Shown: piece by piece, positions 1-5,249 of the stretch
How the letters are laid out: each line of letters opens with the position of its first letter
Position numbering within the stretch: the stretch's first letter is position 1
NCBI GenBank assembly: GCA_964655245.1
Contig: CAZZLQ010000082.1
Span: forward strand, 1-5,249
DNA: 5,249 nucleotides
Reading direction: 5' to 3'
Source: JBEIHI01 sp964655245
GTDB lineage: Bacteria; Bdellovibrionota; UBA2394
Notes under the pieces: model-generated
What the model was told of the DNA's origin: nothing
The model's database searches: none
Seen by the model: the letters and a program-made list of their open reading frames with translations, nothing else
Translations under genes and position numbers: made by a program

Positions 1-71
1 GAGATAAAGGTTTCTCGACCACAGCCAGTGAAGATGGCGAGAGCAACAAAAGATAAAGCGGCTCTAAGCAT
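1..71 (-). CDS. Lipoprotein, N-terminal fragment (cut by window edge)
   Basis: Reading the minus strand from the ATG at 71..69, 23 codons are open to the window edge. They encode a lipoprotein signal peptide: a short n-region with Arg3, a hydrophobic stretch (ALSFVALAIF) and a lipobox F-T-G-C with the lipid-accepting cysteine at residue 17, followed by Gly18. The product is expected to be exported, acylated and anchored in a membrane; Gly after the Cys would favour outer-membrane sorting under the E. coli rule. The ATG shares one base with the stop of the upstream deaminase gene (TAATG), which supports it as the start and suggests translational coupling, since no good Shine-Dalgarno is visible. 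The function cannot be told because the mature part lies outside the window. Confidence 0.7.
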   Translation of the reverse strand, partial: MLRAALSFVALAIFTGCGRETFI

Positions 72-520
72 TAGTCTATTTTAGAGGATCTTTTGCTCCG
101 GAAGAAATTTTTCAGATACTGGGTTGCGCTGTCTCGTTGAGTCGAAAGAGAAATTTTTCGAATTTTGGTGTGAAAGTATCGTTTGGTGTTTCGACCGAAT
201 TTTTGAGATGGAGCTAAATAGTAAACGGCTTGGATTCGGCATAGGCGTGCTGCGAAGCGGCACATCATGCATGGTTCAACAGTCACGTAGAGCTGCGCGT
301 CGTCGATAAATTTACTTTTGAGCTTTCGACTGGCTTGGAGAAGACAAAGCATTTCAGCATGAGCAAGGAACGATTTTCGTTTCTCGGTCAGATTATGTGC
401 TTTGGCAATCACCTCTCCGCGATGAACCAAGACAGCTCCGATAGGAACTTCATCGGCAGCAAGTCCTCGCTCTGCTTGCTGAAGAGCAAGCTCAAAAAAC
501 GGAGAGTGATTATCTTTCAT
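71..520 (-). CDS. Divergent TadA-like nucleoside/tRNA deaminase
   Basis: This encodes a zinc-dependent deaminase of the CDA/TadA fold. TadA converts A34 to inosine in tRNA-Arg(ACG); the same fold also contains guanine and cytosine deaminases. Taking the ATG at 520..518 gives 149 residues (E. coli TadA has 167). The N-terminal EVPIGAVLV segment (residues 24-32), conserved Asn43, the H-A-E motif (zinc ligand His54, proton shuttle Glu56) and the P-C-x-x-C motif (Cys84, Cys87) are all present. A longer frame opens at 610, but it lies inside ung, and residues before 520 do not resemble the family. The start overlaps the ung stop by 11 nt, so coupled translation is likely. After the second Cys the sequence departs from ordinary TadA: the usual C-A-G-A helix reads C-R-F-A-A-R-L-C, and the Gly-rich segment after the core strand is replaced by a basic one (QKFGRNTKRYF). 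It may be a diverged TadA or a paralog with another substrate. Confidence 0.85.
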   Translation of the reverse strand: MKDNHSPFFELALQQAERGLAADEVPIGAVLVHRGEVIAKAHNLTEKRKSFLAHAEMLCLLQASRKLKSKFIDDAQLYVTVEPCMMCRFAARLCRIQAVYYLAPSQKFGRNTKRYFHTKIRKISLSTQRDSATQYLKNFFRSKRSSKID

Positions 521-1214
521 GGGAGATCTTCGACCAGTCGATTTCAATTTGTCCCCAGGATCTAAGAGCTGCATTCGCCTTTGAAAAATGCTTGCACCCC
601 ATGAATCCATTGTGGGCTGACAGAGGGGAGGGGTGAGCCGCTTGCAAGACGAGATGTTGTTCGTTTGTGATCAGGGTCTTTTTCTTCTGAGCAGCTGCTC
701 CCCATAGCAAAAACACAATGGGCTCAGCTCGGGAGTTCAGATGTCGGATGATTTTATCCGTCAGAATCTCCCAGCCTCGATCACGATGAGAAAAGGCCTC
801 GGCCTTTCTGACAGTAAGGACGGTGTTCAAAAGCAAGACACCTTGTGCGGTCCAGCCAGAGAGGTCCGATTTTTCTGTATCAATGGAGCAGCCCAGATCC
901 TGAGCAATCTCTTTAAATATATTTTTGAGGCTTGGGGGTTTGGGCTTTAGGCGATTGGGCACAGCGAAGGAGAGTCCAATGGCCTGCCCCTCTCCGTGGT
1001 AAGGGTCTTGCCCCAGGATAACCACTCGGACCTCATCAAAGTCTACAGACTGAAGAGCCGCCATGACATTTTCCTGAGCTGGGTAGACTTCTTTACTCTT
1101 ATACTCAGTCCGCAAAAAATCGGTGAGCTTTTGAAAGTAAGGTTCATTCGCTTCATTTTGAAGAAGCTTTTGCCAACCGCTGGGAAGATTTTCTGGAAAG
1201 CGTTTTCGTAAAGA
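510..1214 (-). CDS. ung: Uracil-DNA glycosylase, family 1 (start unresolved)
   Basis: Ung excises uracil from DNA and starts base-excision repair after cytosine deamination or dUTP misincorporation. Counting from the codon at 1214, the protein has 234 residues, matching the family (E. coli 229). It shows the water-activating motif GQDPYHG (68-74, catalytic Asp70, Tyr72 excluding thymine), the uracil-stacking Phe83 in GLSF, VLLLNT (126-131, uracil-binding Asn130), and HPSPLS (194-199, catalytic His194 in the DNA intercalation loop). Homology with E. coli Ung begins at about W14, ahead of a PYF motif. No ATG, GTG or TTG lies in frame between the tRNA-Ala 3' end (1217) and the TTG at 1115..1113, which is inside the conserved domain. 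The only in-frame canonical starts upstream are ATG 1337 and TTG 1331, and these would translate the whole tRNA. The span given is therefore the Ung-homologous part. It is followed by the deaminase with an 11-nt overlap. Confidence 0.93.
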   Translation of the reverse strand, partial: SLRKRFPENLPSGWQKLLQNEANEPYFQKLTDFLRTEYKSKEVYPAQENVMAALQSVDFDEVRVVILGQDPYHGEGQAIGLSFAVPNRLKPKPPSLKNIFKEIAQDLGCSIDTEKSDLSGWTAQGVLLLNTVLTVRKAEAFSHRDRGWEILTDKIIRHLNSRAEPIVFLLWGAAAQKKKTLITNEQHLVLQAAHPSPLSAHNGFMGCKHFSKANAALRSWGQIEIDWSKISHER

Positions 1215-1216
1215 AT

Positions 1217-1292
<76 letters not shown>

Positions 1293-1348
1293 TTGTTCTT
1301 TATCGGTAACGTTTCGGTTGGCAGAATTCAACTGCATTCTTGGGACTT

Positions 1349-1376
1349 AGCATAACTGGAAGACACAGCCTATCAA
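1349..1376 (-). promoter_or_regulatory. Probable sigma70-type promoter for tRNA-Ala/ung
   Basis: On the minus strand, TTGATA (1376..1371, 5 of 6 matches to TTGACA) is followed after 16 bp by TATGCT (1354..1349, 4 of 6 matches to TATAAT). Transcription would start near 1342, about 50 nt before the tRNA 5' end, with a GTCCC-containing discriminator. The predicted start lies only about 5 nt ahead of the ATG at 1337, leaving no room for a ribosome binding site there. This is a sequence match only, but the position is right for a tRNA promoter. Confidence 0.6.
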
Positions 1377-1429
1377 GCTTGAAGGTTCTCGAAGGACTCA
1401 TCGTCATTGGAAACTCTTGATTGTTCGTG

Positions 1430-1484
1430 AAAAAAACGGGCCAGCACGTGGTGATGCATTGGCGTGGTGGTCTCGTGCTGGCCC
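1430..1484 (-). terminator. Strong Rho-independent terminator with no obvious gene in front of it
   Basis: On the minus strand, an 11-bp perfect stem (GGGCCAGCACG at 1438-1448 on the plus strand, complementary to 1474-1484) has a 25-nt loop. It is followed by CG-type spacing and seven T residues (1436..1430), the classic shape of an intrinsic terminator. On the plus strand no T run follows, so the direction is clear. There is no convincing minus-strand gene upstream of it: the next one is the TIGR02147 gene at 2969-3805. It may end a small RNA that starts nearby, or shield the tRNA promoter from antisense transcription. Confidence 0.7.
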
Positions 1485-1581
1485 CGCAGTGGTTGATATG
1501 TGTTTAATTTTCCAAACTCATCATTTGAAAAACTTGTTTGATGTCTATTGCACATCCGAATCCCCGGGGCGTGCCAATGGC

Positions 1582-1617
1582 GTTTACGTGGCTTAGTGGT
1601 GTTTACAAAGCGTTCAC
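1582..1617 (+). repeat. Three spaced GTTTAC/GTTCAC motifs
   Basis: GTTTAC occurs at 1582-1587 and 1601-1606, and a variant GTTCAC at 1612-1617. The first is preceded by C and followed by GTG, and the third is in the context CGTTCACGTA, so the wider word CGTTYACGT is repeated. Spacings are 19 and 11 bp. They lie in the gene-free stretch before the first lipoprotein and could be binding sites for a regulator. Short motifs like these can also arise by chance. Confidence 0.25.
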
Positions 1618-1621
1618 GTAT

Positions 1622-1649
1622 CGTCTGAAGACGGGTTTAAACGCGTCTT
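1622..1649. promoter_or_regulatory. Nested palindromes, possible operator or leader structure
   Basis: Arms AAGACG (1628-1633) and CGTCTT (1644-1649) flank a perfect GTTTAAAC core (1635-1642), giving a 22-bp palindrome with a single symmetric mismatch. A third arm, CGTCT at 1622-1626, lies directly upstream, so the AGACG arm could pair with either side. Dyads of this size between genes are often regulator-binding sites. The 5' position relative to the lipoprotein start at 1758 fits control of that gene, but no bound factor can be named. Confidence 0.35.
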
Positions 1650-1694
1650 TCAGCTCACCATCATTTGCGGACTTCAAAGACAAATTTGGACGTC

Positions 1695-1730
1695 ACCATC
1701 CCATTTTTGGGATGGTCCCATTTTTTTGGG
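1695..1730 (+). terminator. Hairpin with T tract in the leader of the first lipoprotein
   Basis: ACCATCCC (1695-1702) and GGGATGGT (1709-1716) form an 8-bp perfect stem around a six-base ATTTTT loop. Four bases later comes a run of seven T (1721-1727). The word TCCCATTTTT plus GGG is repeated with a 17-bp period (1699-1711 and 1716-1730). The T run lies on the plus-strand side only. It may be a weak intrinsic terminator or attenuator about 30 bp ahead of the lipoprotein start, or simply a stable leader hairpin. The T tract is not directly attached to the stem, which weakens the terminator call. Confidence 0.35.
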
Positions 1731-1757
1731 CTTTTAAGGGGCCCGGGTGGAAGGGGC

Positions 1758-2327
1758 ATGGGCCTTGCAATCTCGATCCCTATGGTTGTTCGCAGAGGTT
1801 TCAGTATCTGGGTTGTTTGCCTGCTTTCTTTACTCACGGCTTGCGGGGGAGCTTATGAAGATGCCTCCTGGGTGGCCCCTTCTTTGACTGACGAGGATCC
1901 GGATCGGGGAGATCCTCGAGATGGTACCCTCATTGGCAGTCCCATCAATGATCCAGGAAGCAAGGAGCGCATTATGCTTCGACACAATGGCATTGCCGTT
2001 TCCTCAGGGCTCTTGGTTTTTGCGAATCCTCAGAGTGTTTTCGACTGTGGCGCTGGAGTCCATCCGGATATCTCAGCGACTCAGTTCATCATCGATCAAG
2101 GACCGACCTTTGAGACCCTGACCCTCAATCAAGACCGGTTGACATGGAAAGATTTGGGCGTTCTCCAGGGGGCCTTCACGATTCAGTGTCTTGCTTTTAT
2201 CAATATTCAGGGCGTCTACCAGTGGGTCCCATCGGACACCGTGCGGGTGTCATTGAGCAAGGCTCTAGGGCCGGTGACCAAAGACGCTCCTGAAGTCGTC
2301 GCACCCCCTCTGCCGGAGTCCTTCTAA
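1758..2327 (+). CDS. Predicted lipoprotein, paralog of the next gene
   Basis: This gene encodes 189 residues and is unrecognised beyond being a lipoprotein. The signal peptide has Arg12-Arg13, a hydrophobic segment (about 15-26) and a lipobox L-T-A-C with Cys29; Gly30 after it fits outer-membrane placement. The mature part begins with an acidic linker (EDPDRGDPRD) and then GTLIGSPINDP (56-66). Cys97 and Cys144 follow, then GVYQWVPSDTVRVSLS (152-167) and a Pro-rich tail. The same layout recurs in the neighbour, so the two are diverged tandem paralogs; the two cysteines may form a disulfide in the periplasm or at the surface. The ATG at 1758 is chosen because GGAAGG lies just ahead of it and gives a normal signal peptide. 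The ATG at 1782 is a possible shorter start without a visible ribosome site. The frame is open back to 1665, but that part overlaps the leader hairpin. Confidence 0.8.
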   Translation: MGLAISIPMVVRRGFSIWVVCLLSLLTACGGAYEDASWVAPSLTDEDPDRGDPRDGTLIGSPINDPGSKERIMLRHNGIAVSSGLLVFANPQSVFDCGAGVHPDISATQFIIDQGPTFETLTLNQDRLTWKDLGVLQGAFTIQCLAFINIQGVYQWVPSDTVRVSLSKALGPVTKDAPEVVAPPLPESF

Positions 2328-2421
2328 TGACTGAGGTTTGCGGAGTGAAAAGCGACAAAAATCGTCCCAATCCCGGGCTGATCGCCCAAGGAATCATTTT
2401 AAGGCATTTTAACGCCACTTT

Positions 2422-2456
2422 GGGAGGTACGCCCCTTGCAGTCTGAGGTCATTATG
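2422..2456 (+). promoter_or_regulatory. Two competing ribosome sites for the second lipoprotein
   Basis: GGGAGGT (2422-2428) lies 7 nt ahead of an in-frame TTG at 2436, and TGAGGT (2444-2449) lies just ahead of the ATG at 2454. The stronger Shine-Dalgarno belongs to the weaker start codon. The ATG is preferred because the TTG version would put a glutamate into the signal-peptide n-region, which is normally neutral or basic. Both starts give the same lipidated mature protein. Confidence 0.5.
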
Positions 2457-2975
2457 GGAAGTAGCAAGAGCCTGAGCCTTATTGTTCTTATATCTTCAAT
2501 GTTTCTGTTGGCCTGTGGAACTGGTCAGTTTGATCAAGCCCAATCCTATCGATCAGCCGATGGAGTGGAGACATCAGCTGAAGGCACCTTCACGGGCAGC
2601 ATCATCAACAACGATCCCAATAAGTCTCTTGTGGTTCAATTTAACTCGGACCCGACGACCGAGGGACAATTGATCAAGCTCGACTCTGATGATGTTCTCA
2701 AATGCTCTTTGCGAGATAACTCCCAACATGTGCTCACTGAAGCTAGTTTCGCCGTTGAACTTCCTTCTGGTGCTCTTTATGAGCTTCCTTACAATGCCGT
2801 AAATCTTGCGACTCTGTTGCCCTACGGTCTCACGATGAAACTCTCTTGTCGTGGATCCATCGAAGGTCCTGATGGTGTTTTTCAGGTCTCATCAAACTCC
2901 GTAAATGTGGCTCTCAGCAGTACTTCCGTCGATATTAATGGTGGGCTCGGAGGTTCGGTGAATGGACTTCAATGA
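2454..2975 (+). CDS. Predicted lipoprotein, paralog of the preceding gene
   Basis: This gene encodes 173 residues from the ATG at 2454 (179 from the TTG at 2436). The signal peptide has Lys5, a hydrophobic run (LIVLISSMFLLA) and lipobox L-L-A-C with Cys21, followed by Gly22. The mature part contains GTFTGSIINNDP (44-55), Cys84, Cys132, GVFQVSSNSVNVALS (141-155) and a Gly-rich end. Motif order and spacing match the upstream lipoprotein (cysteines 48 apart here, 47 there; second cysteine to GV 9 here, 8 there), so they are homologous despite low overall identity. No known domain was recognised. A 126-bp gap separates it from its paralog with no clear terminator, so co-transcription is possible. 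Its 3' end overlaps the convergent TIGR02147 gene by 7 bp. Confidence 0.85.
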   Translation: MGSSKSLSLIVLISSMFLLACGTGQFDQAQSYRSADGVETSAEGTFTGSIINNDPNKSLVVQFNSDPTTEGQLIKLDSDDVLKCSLRDNSQHVLTEASFAVELPSGALYELPYNAVNLATLLPYGLTMKLSCRGSIEGPDGVFQVSSNSVNVALSSTSVDINGGLGGSVNGLQ

Positions 2976-3805
2976 GCTGAGAGTGGAAAAACTTGAACGT
3001 TGATCTGAACAACTCGATCATCCTGATTGGCCGCTTCTCCATACTCAGCAAAAATCTCACTTTGAAACTGTCTGATTCGTCGAATCAGCGACTGATATCT
3101 CTCAGGCCCTAAGGTGAGAGTGATGGCCCCGATCTCTCGTTCATCTGAGTGAACCCCTCGAATCGATTCAATCGCAAGTTTCATCATTTCACGGTGAAAG
3201 CTCATAGCGAGTTGACCTGAAATCATCGGACTCGTTGCGACTCGAGGATTAGCTTGAGTAAGCTTGCCGGACGAGTTTCGAATGAGAAGCCCAAGCACCA
3301 AAAGCTTCTGAATCGCTCGCTCAACATCTGAAGGTGCAAGTGCGGGGCGGATTCGTCCGGCAATCCATGTAGAGTCCTCTTTGAAGTTTGCGAGAGCGAC
3401 CATTTCACGGATCACAGGATAGTACCATCGTGTATAGTATTCAAACTCCGCCTCAGCTAAGGGATGGGCGTCTCTGAATTTTTTAAAACTTAAAATCTTT
3501 TTGAAGAGAGACTGCTTCTTCGAATCATCATTGGTTTGATTCCATTCCACAAGCACCAGAAAAAAATCAGTTTCGCCCTTGCTAAGCTTTAGGCCCGCAG
3601 CGAGCTTCTTCGCGGTCGACGGCGTGAGTGGGCGCTTACCTTGAATGATGAAGTAGTAGAGAGCGGGAGAAAGTTTGGCTGCTTTACAGATACTTCTGAG
3701 AGAATTCTTAGAATCTATTTTGGAGAGTTGCTCGACTCTCTCTGGAATGAAGCGCTTAAAGTCTTCGTACTCAAACACAGTCTTTGTTTTTTGCACCTCA
3801 AGCAT
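2969..3805 (-). CDS. TIGR02147-family helix-turn-helix protein
   Basis: This gene encodes 278 residues of the TIGR02147 family, named from a Fibrobacter paralogous family and also common in Bdellovibrio. The N-terminal half shows the family signature: FEYEDFKRF (11-19), then NSLRSICKAAKLSPALYYFIIQGKRPLT (34-61), an Xre-like helix-turn-helix, and LSKGETDFFLVLVEWNQ (74-90). The middle has YYTRWYYPVIREMVAL (123-138), followed by a winged-helix-like segment with ERAIQKLLVLGLL (162-174). The C-terminal part (FHREMMKLAIESI, then DEREIGAITLTL) also fits. It is probably a cytoplasmic DNA-binding regulator; targets are unknown. The ATG at 3805 has GAAGG six bases upstream, a good ribosome site. It is divergent from the protease gene across 148 bp and convergent with the second lipoprotein, overlapping it by 7 bp with no room for a terminator between. 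Confidence 0.9.
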   Translation of the reverse strand: MLEVQKTKTVFEYEDFKRFIPERVEQLSKIDSKNSLRSICKAAKLSPALYYFIIQGKRPLTPSTAKKLAAGLKLSKGETDFFLVLVEWNQTNDDSKKQSLFKKILSFKKFRDAHPLAEAEFEYYTRWYYPVIREMVALANFKEDSTWIAGRIRPALAPSDVERAIQKLLVLGLLIRNSSGKLTQANPRVATSPMISGQLAMSFHREMMKLAIESIRGVHSDEREIGAITLTLGPERYQSLIRRIRQFQSEIFAEYGEAANQDDRVVQINVQVFPLSAH

Positions 3806-3953
3806 CTCTGACCTTCATTTTTTCGTGAGCGACGACGCTTTGCAAACACTTTTAATACTCGCTACTTGGGGCTCTGCTTTCATTTTCCGTGATGCGCCCT
3901 GCCATGACGAATTGCCGAAGAGGTGTGAGAATAAACATGGGTTGGGGGGGTTC

Positions 3954-5186
3954 ATGTCGCAAGTCATCAAAATTTTCACAGTTCTTTCTCTTGCATTTTC
4001 AACAGCAGCGGTCCAGGCGTCGGAAAAAGAGTGGACGATTATGGTCTTCTTGAATGCCGACAATAATCTTGAGTCTTTTGGATTCATGGATATGCAAGAA
4101 ATGGAAAAGGTTGGTTCAACCAAAGACGTCAACGTGGTTGTTCAGTTTGATCCGATCAGCCCTCGCGGCAGTCAGCGAGTGCTCGTTGAAAAGAGTACAA
4201 AGCCCTATTCAAAGACAAACGAGTATCATTCTACGGTTCTTGAGGAGATGCCTGAGCAAGACATGGGTGACTACAAGACGTTTGTGGATTTTGTTGTTTG
4301 GGGAATGCGCAGTTTCCCTGCGAAAAAATATGCCGTTGTGTTTTGGAATCATGGCTCTGGTTGGAGCAAAGACGCCCCTTTGTCGGCCAAAAGCATCTCT
4401 TATGATGATACCTCGATGACTCATATGACGACCGGTCAGATCGCTCAGTCGATGGCTGAGATTCAAGCTTTGACGGCTCGACGAGTTGATGTGGTTGCCT
4501 TTGATGCCTGCCTGATGGCGATGTTTGAGATTGCTGATTCCGTTTCTGAGTACTCAGACTTCTTTGTTGCCTCCGAGGCAAACATTCCTGGAAAGGGTTT
4601 TGCTTACGATGATTTGCTTGAAGACTTCAATTCTCGTGCAGACAAATCAGCGCGCCAGCTGAGCCTTGATATGGTTGGCACATACAAAGAGGAATATAGC
4701 TCTGCTTTCGGCGGTGTTACGATTGGCGCCATGGAGCTCTCAAAGCTTGAAGGTGTGAAAACCGCGATGGGCGAATGGGTGGGTCAGATGCAGCAAAGCC
4801 GAGAAATTTCTCGAGATGAACTTCTCAATATCGCTCGTGATACTGTGGCTTTTCAGGATCCTGATTATCGAGATCTCGGCGATTATCTGAGCCGAGTCGA
4901 AGCTGCCTTATTCTCAAAAGATGAGTACTCAGTTTCTATGATCAAATCGACGCAGGATCTTCAGGCTGCCGTCAAAGCCATGGTCATTTCGAATTGGGCT
5001 TCTGGAAAATTCGCCAAATCAACCGGGCTTTCGATCCACCTTCCTTATCGAACTCGAGGTTACAGTCCTTGGTCAGCCCTGCACATTCCGGCCAATAAGG
5101 AGCGTCGAGATTCGTATATGAATCTTGAGTGGGGCTCGACGACTGCTTGGCCAGAGCACCTTGATCAACTTTTTCCGATCCAATAG
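3954..5186 (+). CDS. Secreted clostripain-like cysteine protease (peptidase C11)
   Basis: This gene encodes 410 residues. The signal peptide covers residues 1-22 (Lys6, hydrophobic core, V-Q-A before the likely cut). It is followed by the family opening EWTIMVFLNADNNLE (26-40), GDYKTFVDFVVWGM (105-118), WNHGSGW (131-137) with catalytic His133, and FDACLMA (183-189) with catalytic Cys186. VASEANIPGKGFAYDD (205-220) and GLSIHLPY (358-365) are also typical. Clostripain relatives cut after basic residues and often self-activate. This one is expected to act in the periplasm or outside the cell, for example on prey or environmental protein, but its substrate is unknown. The frame is open back to 3675, but upstream it runs through the divergent regulator gene, and the signal peptide fixes the start at 3954. 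A G7 tract ends 3 nt ahead of the ATG and is the only purine-rich ribosome site candidate. The 148-bp gap to the divergent regulator shows no confident promoter. Confidence 0.9.
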   Translation: MSQVIKIFTVLSLAFSTAAVQASEKEWTIMVFLNADNNLESFGFMDMQEMEKVGSTKDVNVVVQFDPISPRGSQRVLVEKSTKPYSKTNEYHSTVLEEMPEQDMGDYKTFVDFVVWGMRSFPAKKYAVVFWNHGSGWSKDAPLSAKSISYDDTSMTHMTTGQIAQSMAEIQALTARRVDVVAFDACLMAMFEIADSVSEYSDFFVASEANIPGKGFAYDDLLEDFNSRADKSARQLSLDMVGTYKEEYSSAFGGVTIGAMELSKLEGVKTAMGEWVGQMQQSREISRDELLNIARDTVAFQDPDYRDLGDYLSRVEAALFSKDEYSVSMIKSTQDLQAAVKAMVISNWASGKFAKSTGLSIHLPYRTRGYSPWSALHIPANKERRDSYMNLEWGSTTAWPEHLDQLFPIQ

Positions 5187-5249
5187 GGAGTGCGTTGTAG
5201 AGAATCATAATTGCGCTTCGTATCTCTCTGATTTCATTTTGGGTCAATC

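Noticed and set aside
521..610. Longer deaminase start at 610
   Set aside because: The extra residues lie inside the ung catalytic C-terminus and have no counterpart in the TadA family.
1373..1555. 60-codon minus-strand frame in the gene-free stretch
   Set aside because: It runs through the strong terminator hairpin and over the -35 box of the tRNA promoter, has no clear ribosome site and resembles no protein I know.
1665..1757. Upstream extension of the first lipoprotein
   Set aside because: It would put about 31 residues with no family sense before a normal signal peptide and would be translated from the hairpin region.
1538..1858. 106-codon plus-strand frame before the first lipoprotein
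   Set aside because: It overlaps the lipoprotein signal peptide in another frame, has no ribosome site and covers the palindrome and hairpin.
3675..3953. Upstream extension of the protease
   Set aside because: It lies antisense to the 5' end of the regulator gene, and the signal peptide starting at 3954 must be at the N-terminus.
3806..3953. Promoters in the divergent spacer (for example TTGCAA-17-AAAAAT on the minus strand)
   Set aside because: Matches are only 4 of 6 in each box and the implied start would fall in the ribosome site of the regulator gene.
5187..5249. Start of a further plus-strand gene encoding a hydrophobic, signal-like stretch
   Set aside because: The frame from about 5202 looks hydrophobic but has no ATG, GTG or TTG after a stop; too little sequence remains to judge. 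No terminator was seen here either.

Overview
The window looks like chromosomal DNA of a Gram-negative bacterium, most likely a member of the Bdellovibrionota. That placement is an inference. It rests on a TIGR02147-type helix-turn-helix protein (a family abundant in Bdellovibrio and Fibrobacter), a secreted clostripain-like protease, and three lipoproteins with clear lipoboxes. Nothing in the sequence names a species.

Left part, minus strand (1376 down to 1): a tRNA promoter is followed by tRNA-Ala(CGC), then uracil-DNA glycosylase (ung), then a divergent TadA-like deaminase, then the first 23 codons of a lipoprotein that runs off the window. The members are packed tightly: ung and the deaminase overlap by 11 nt, and the deaminase stop and lipoprotein start share a TAATG. 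The tRNA lies in frame inside the only canonically started version of the ung reading frame, and there is no ATG, GTG or TTG between the tRNA 3' end and the conserved start of Ung. How Ung translation begins is therefore open.

Middle (1338-1757): about 420 bp without a convincing gene but with much structure. It holds the tRNA promoter, a strong minus-strand terminator hairpin with no obvious gene in front of it, spaced GTTTAC/GTTCAC repeats, a near-perfect 22-bp palindrome, and a plus-strand hairpin with a T tract just ahead of the first lipoprotein.

Right part: two plus-strand lipoprotein genes in tandem (1758-2327 and 2454-2975) encode diverged paralogs that share an N-terminal GT..GS.IN motif, two similarly spaced cysteines and a C-terminal GV-aromatic-Q motif. 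The second overlaps tail-to-tail by 7 bp with the minus-strand TIGR02147 gene (2969-3805). That gene is divergent from the protease gene (3954-5186) across 148 bp, so the regulator could act on the protease or on itself. No mobile element, CRISPR array or integration scar was seen.

The items most worth follow-up are the tRNA/ung start problem, the deaminase-glycosylase overlap, the orphan terminator (possible small RNA), and the paralogous lipoprotein family.
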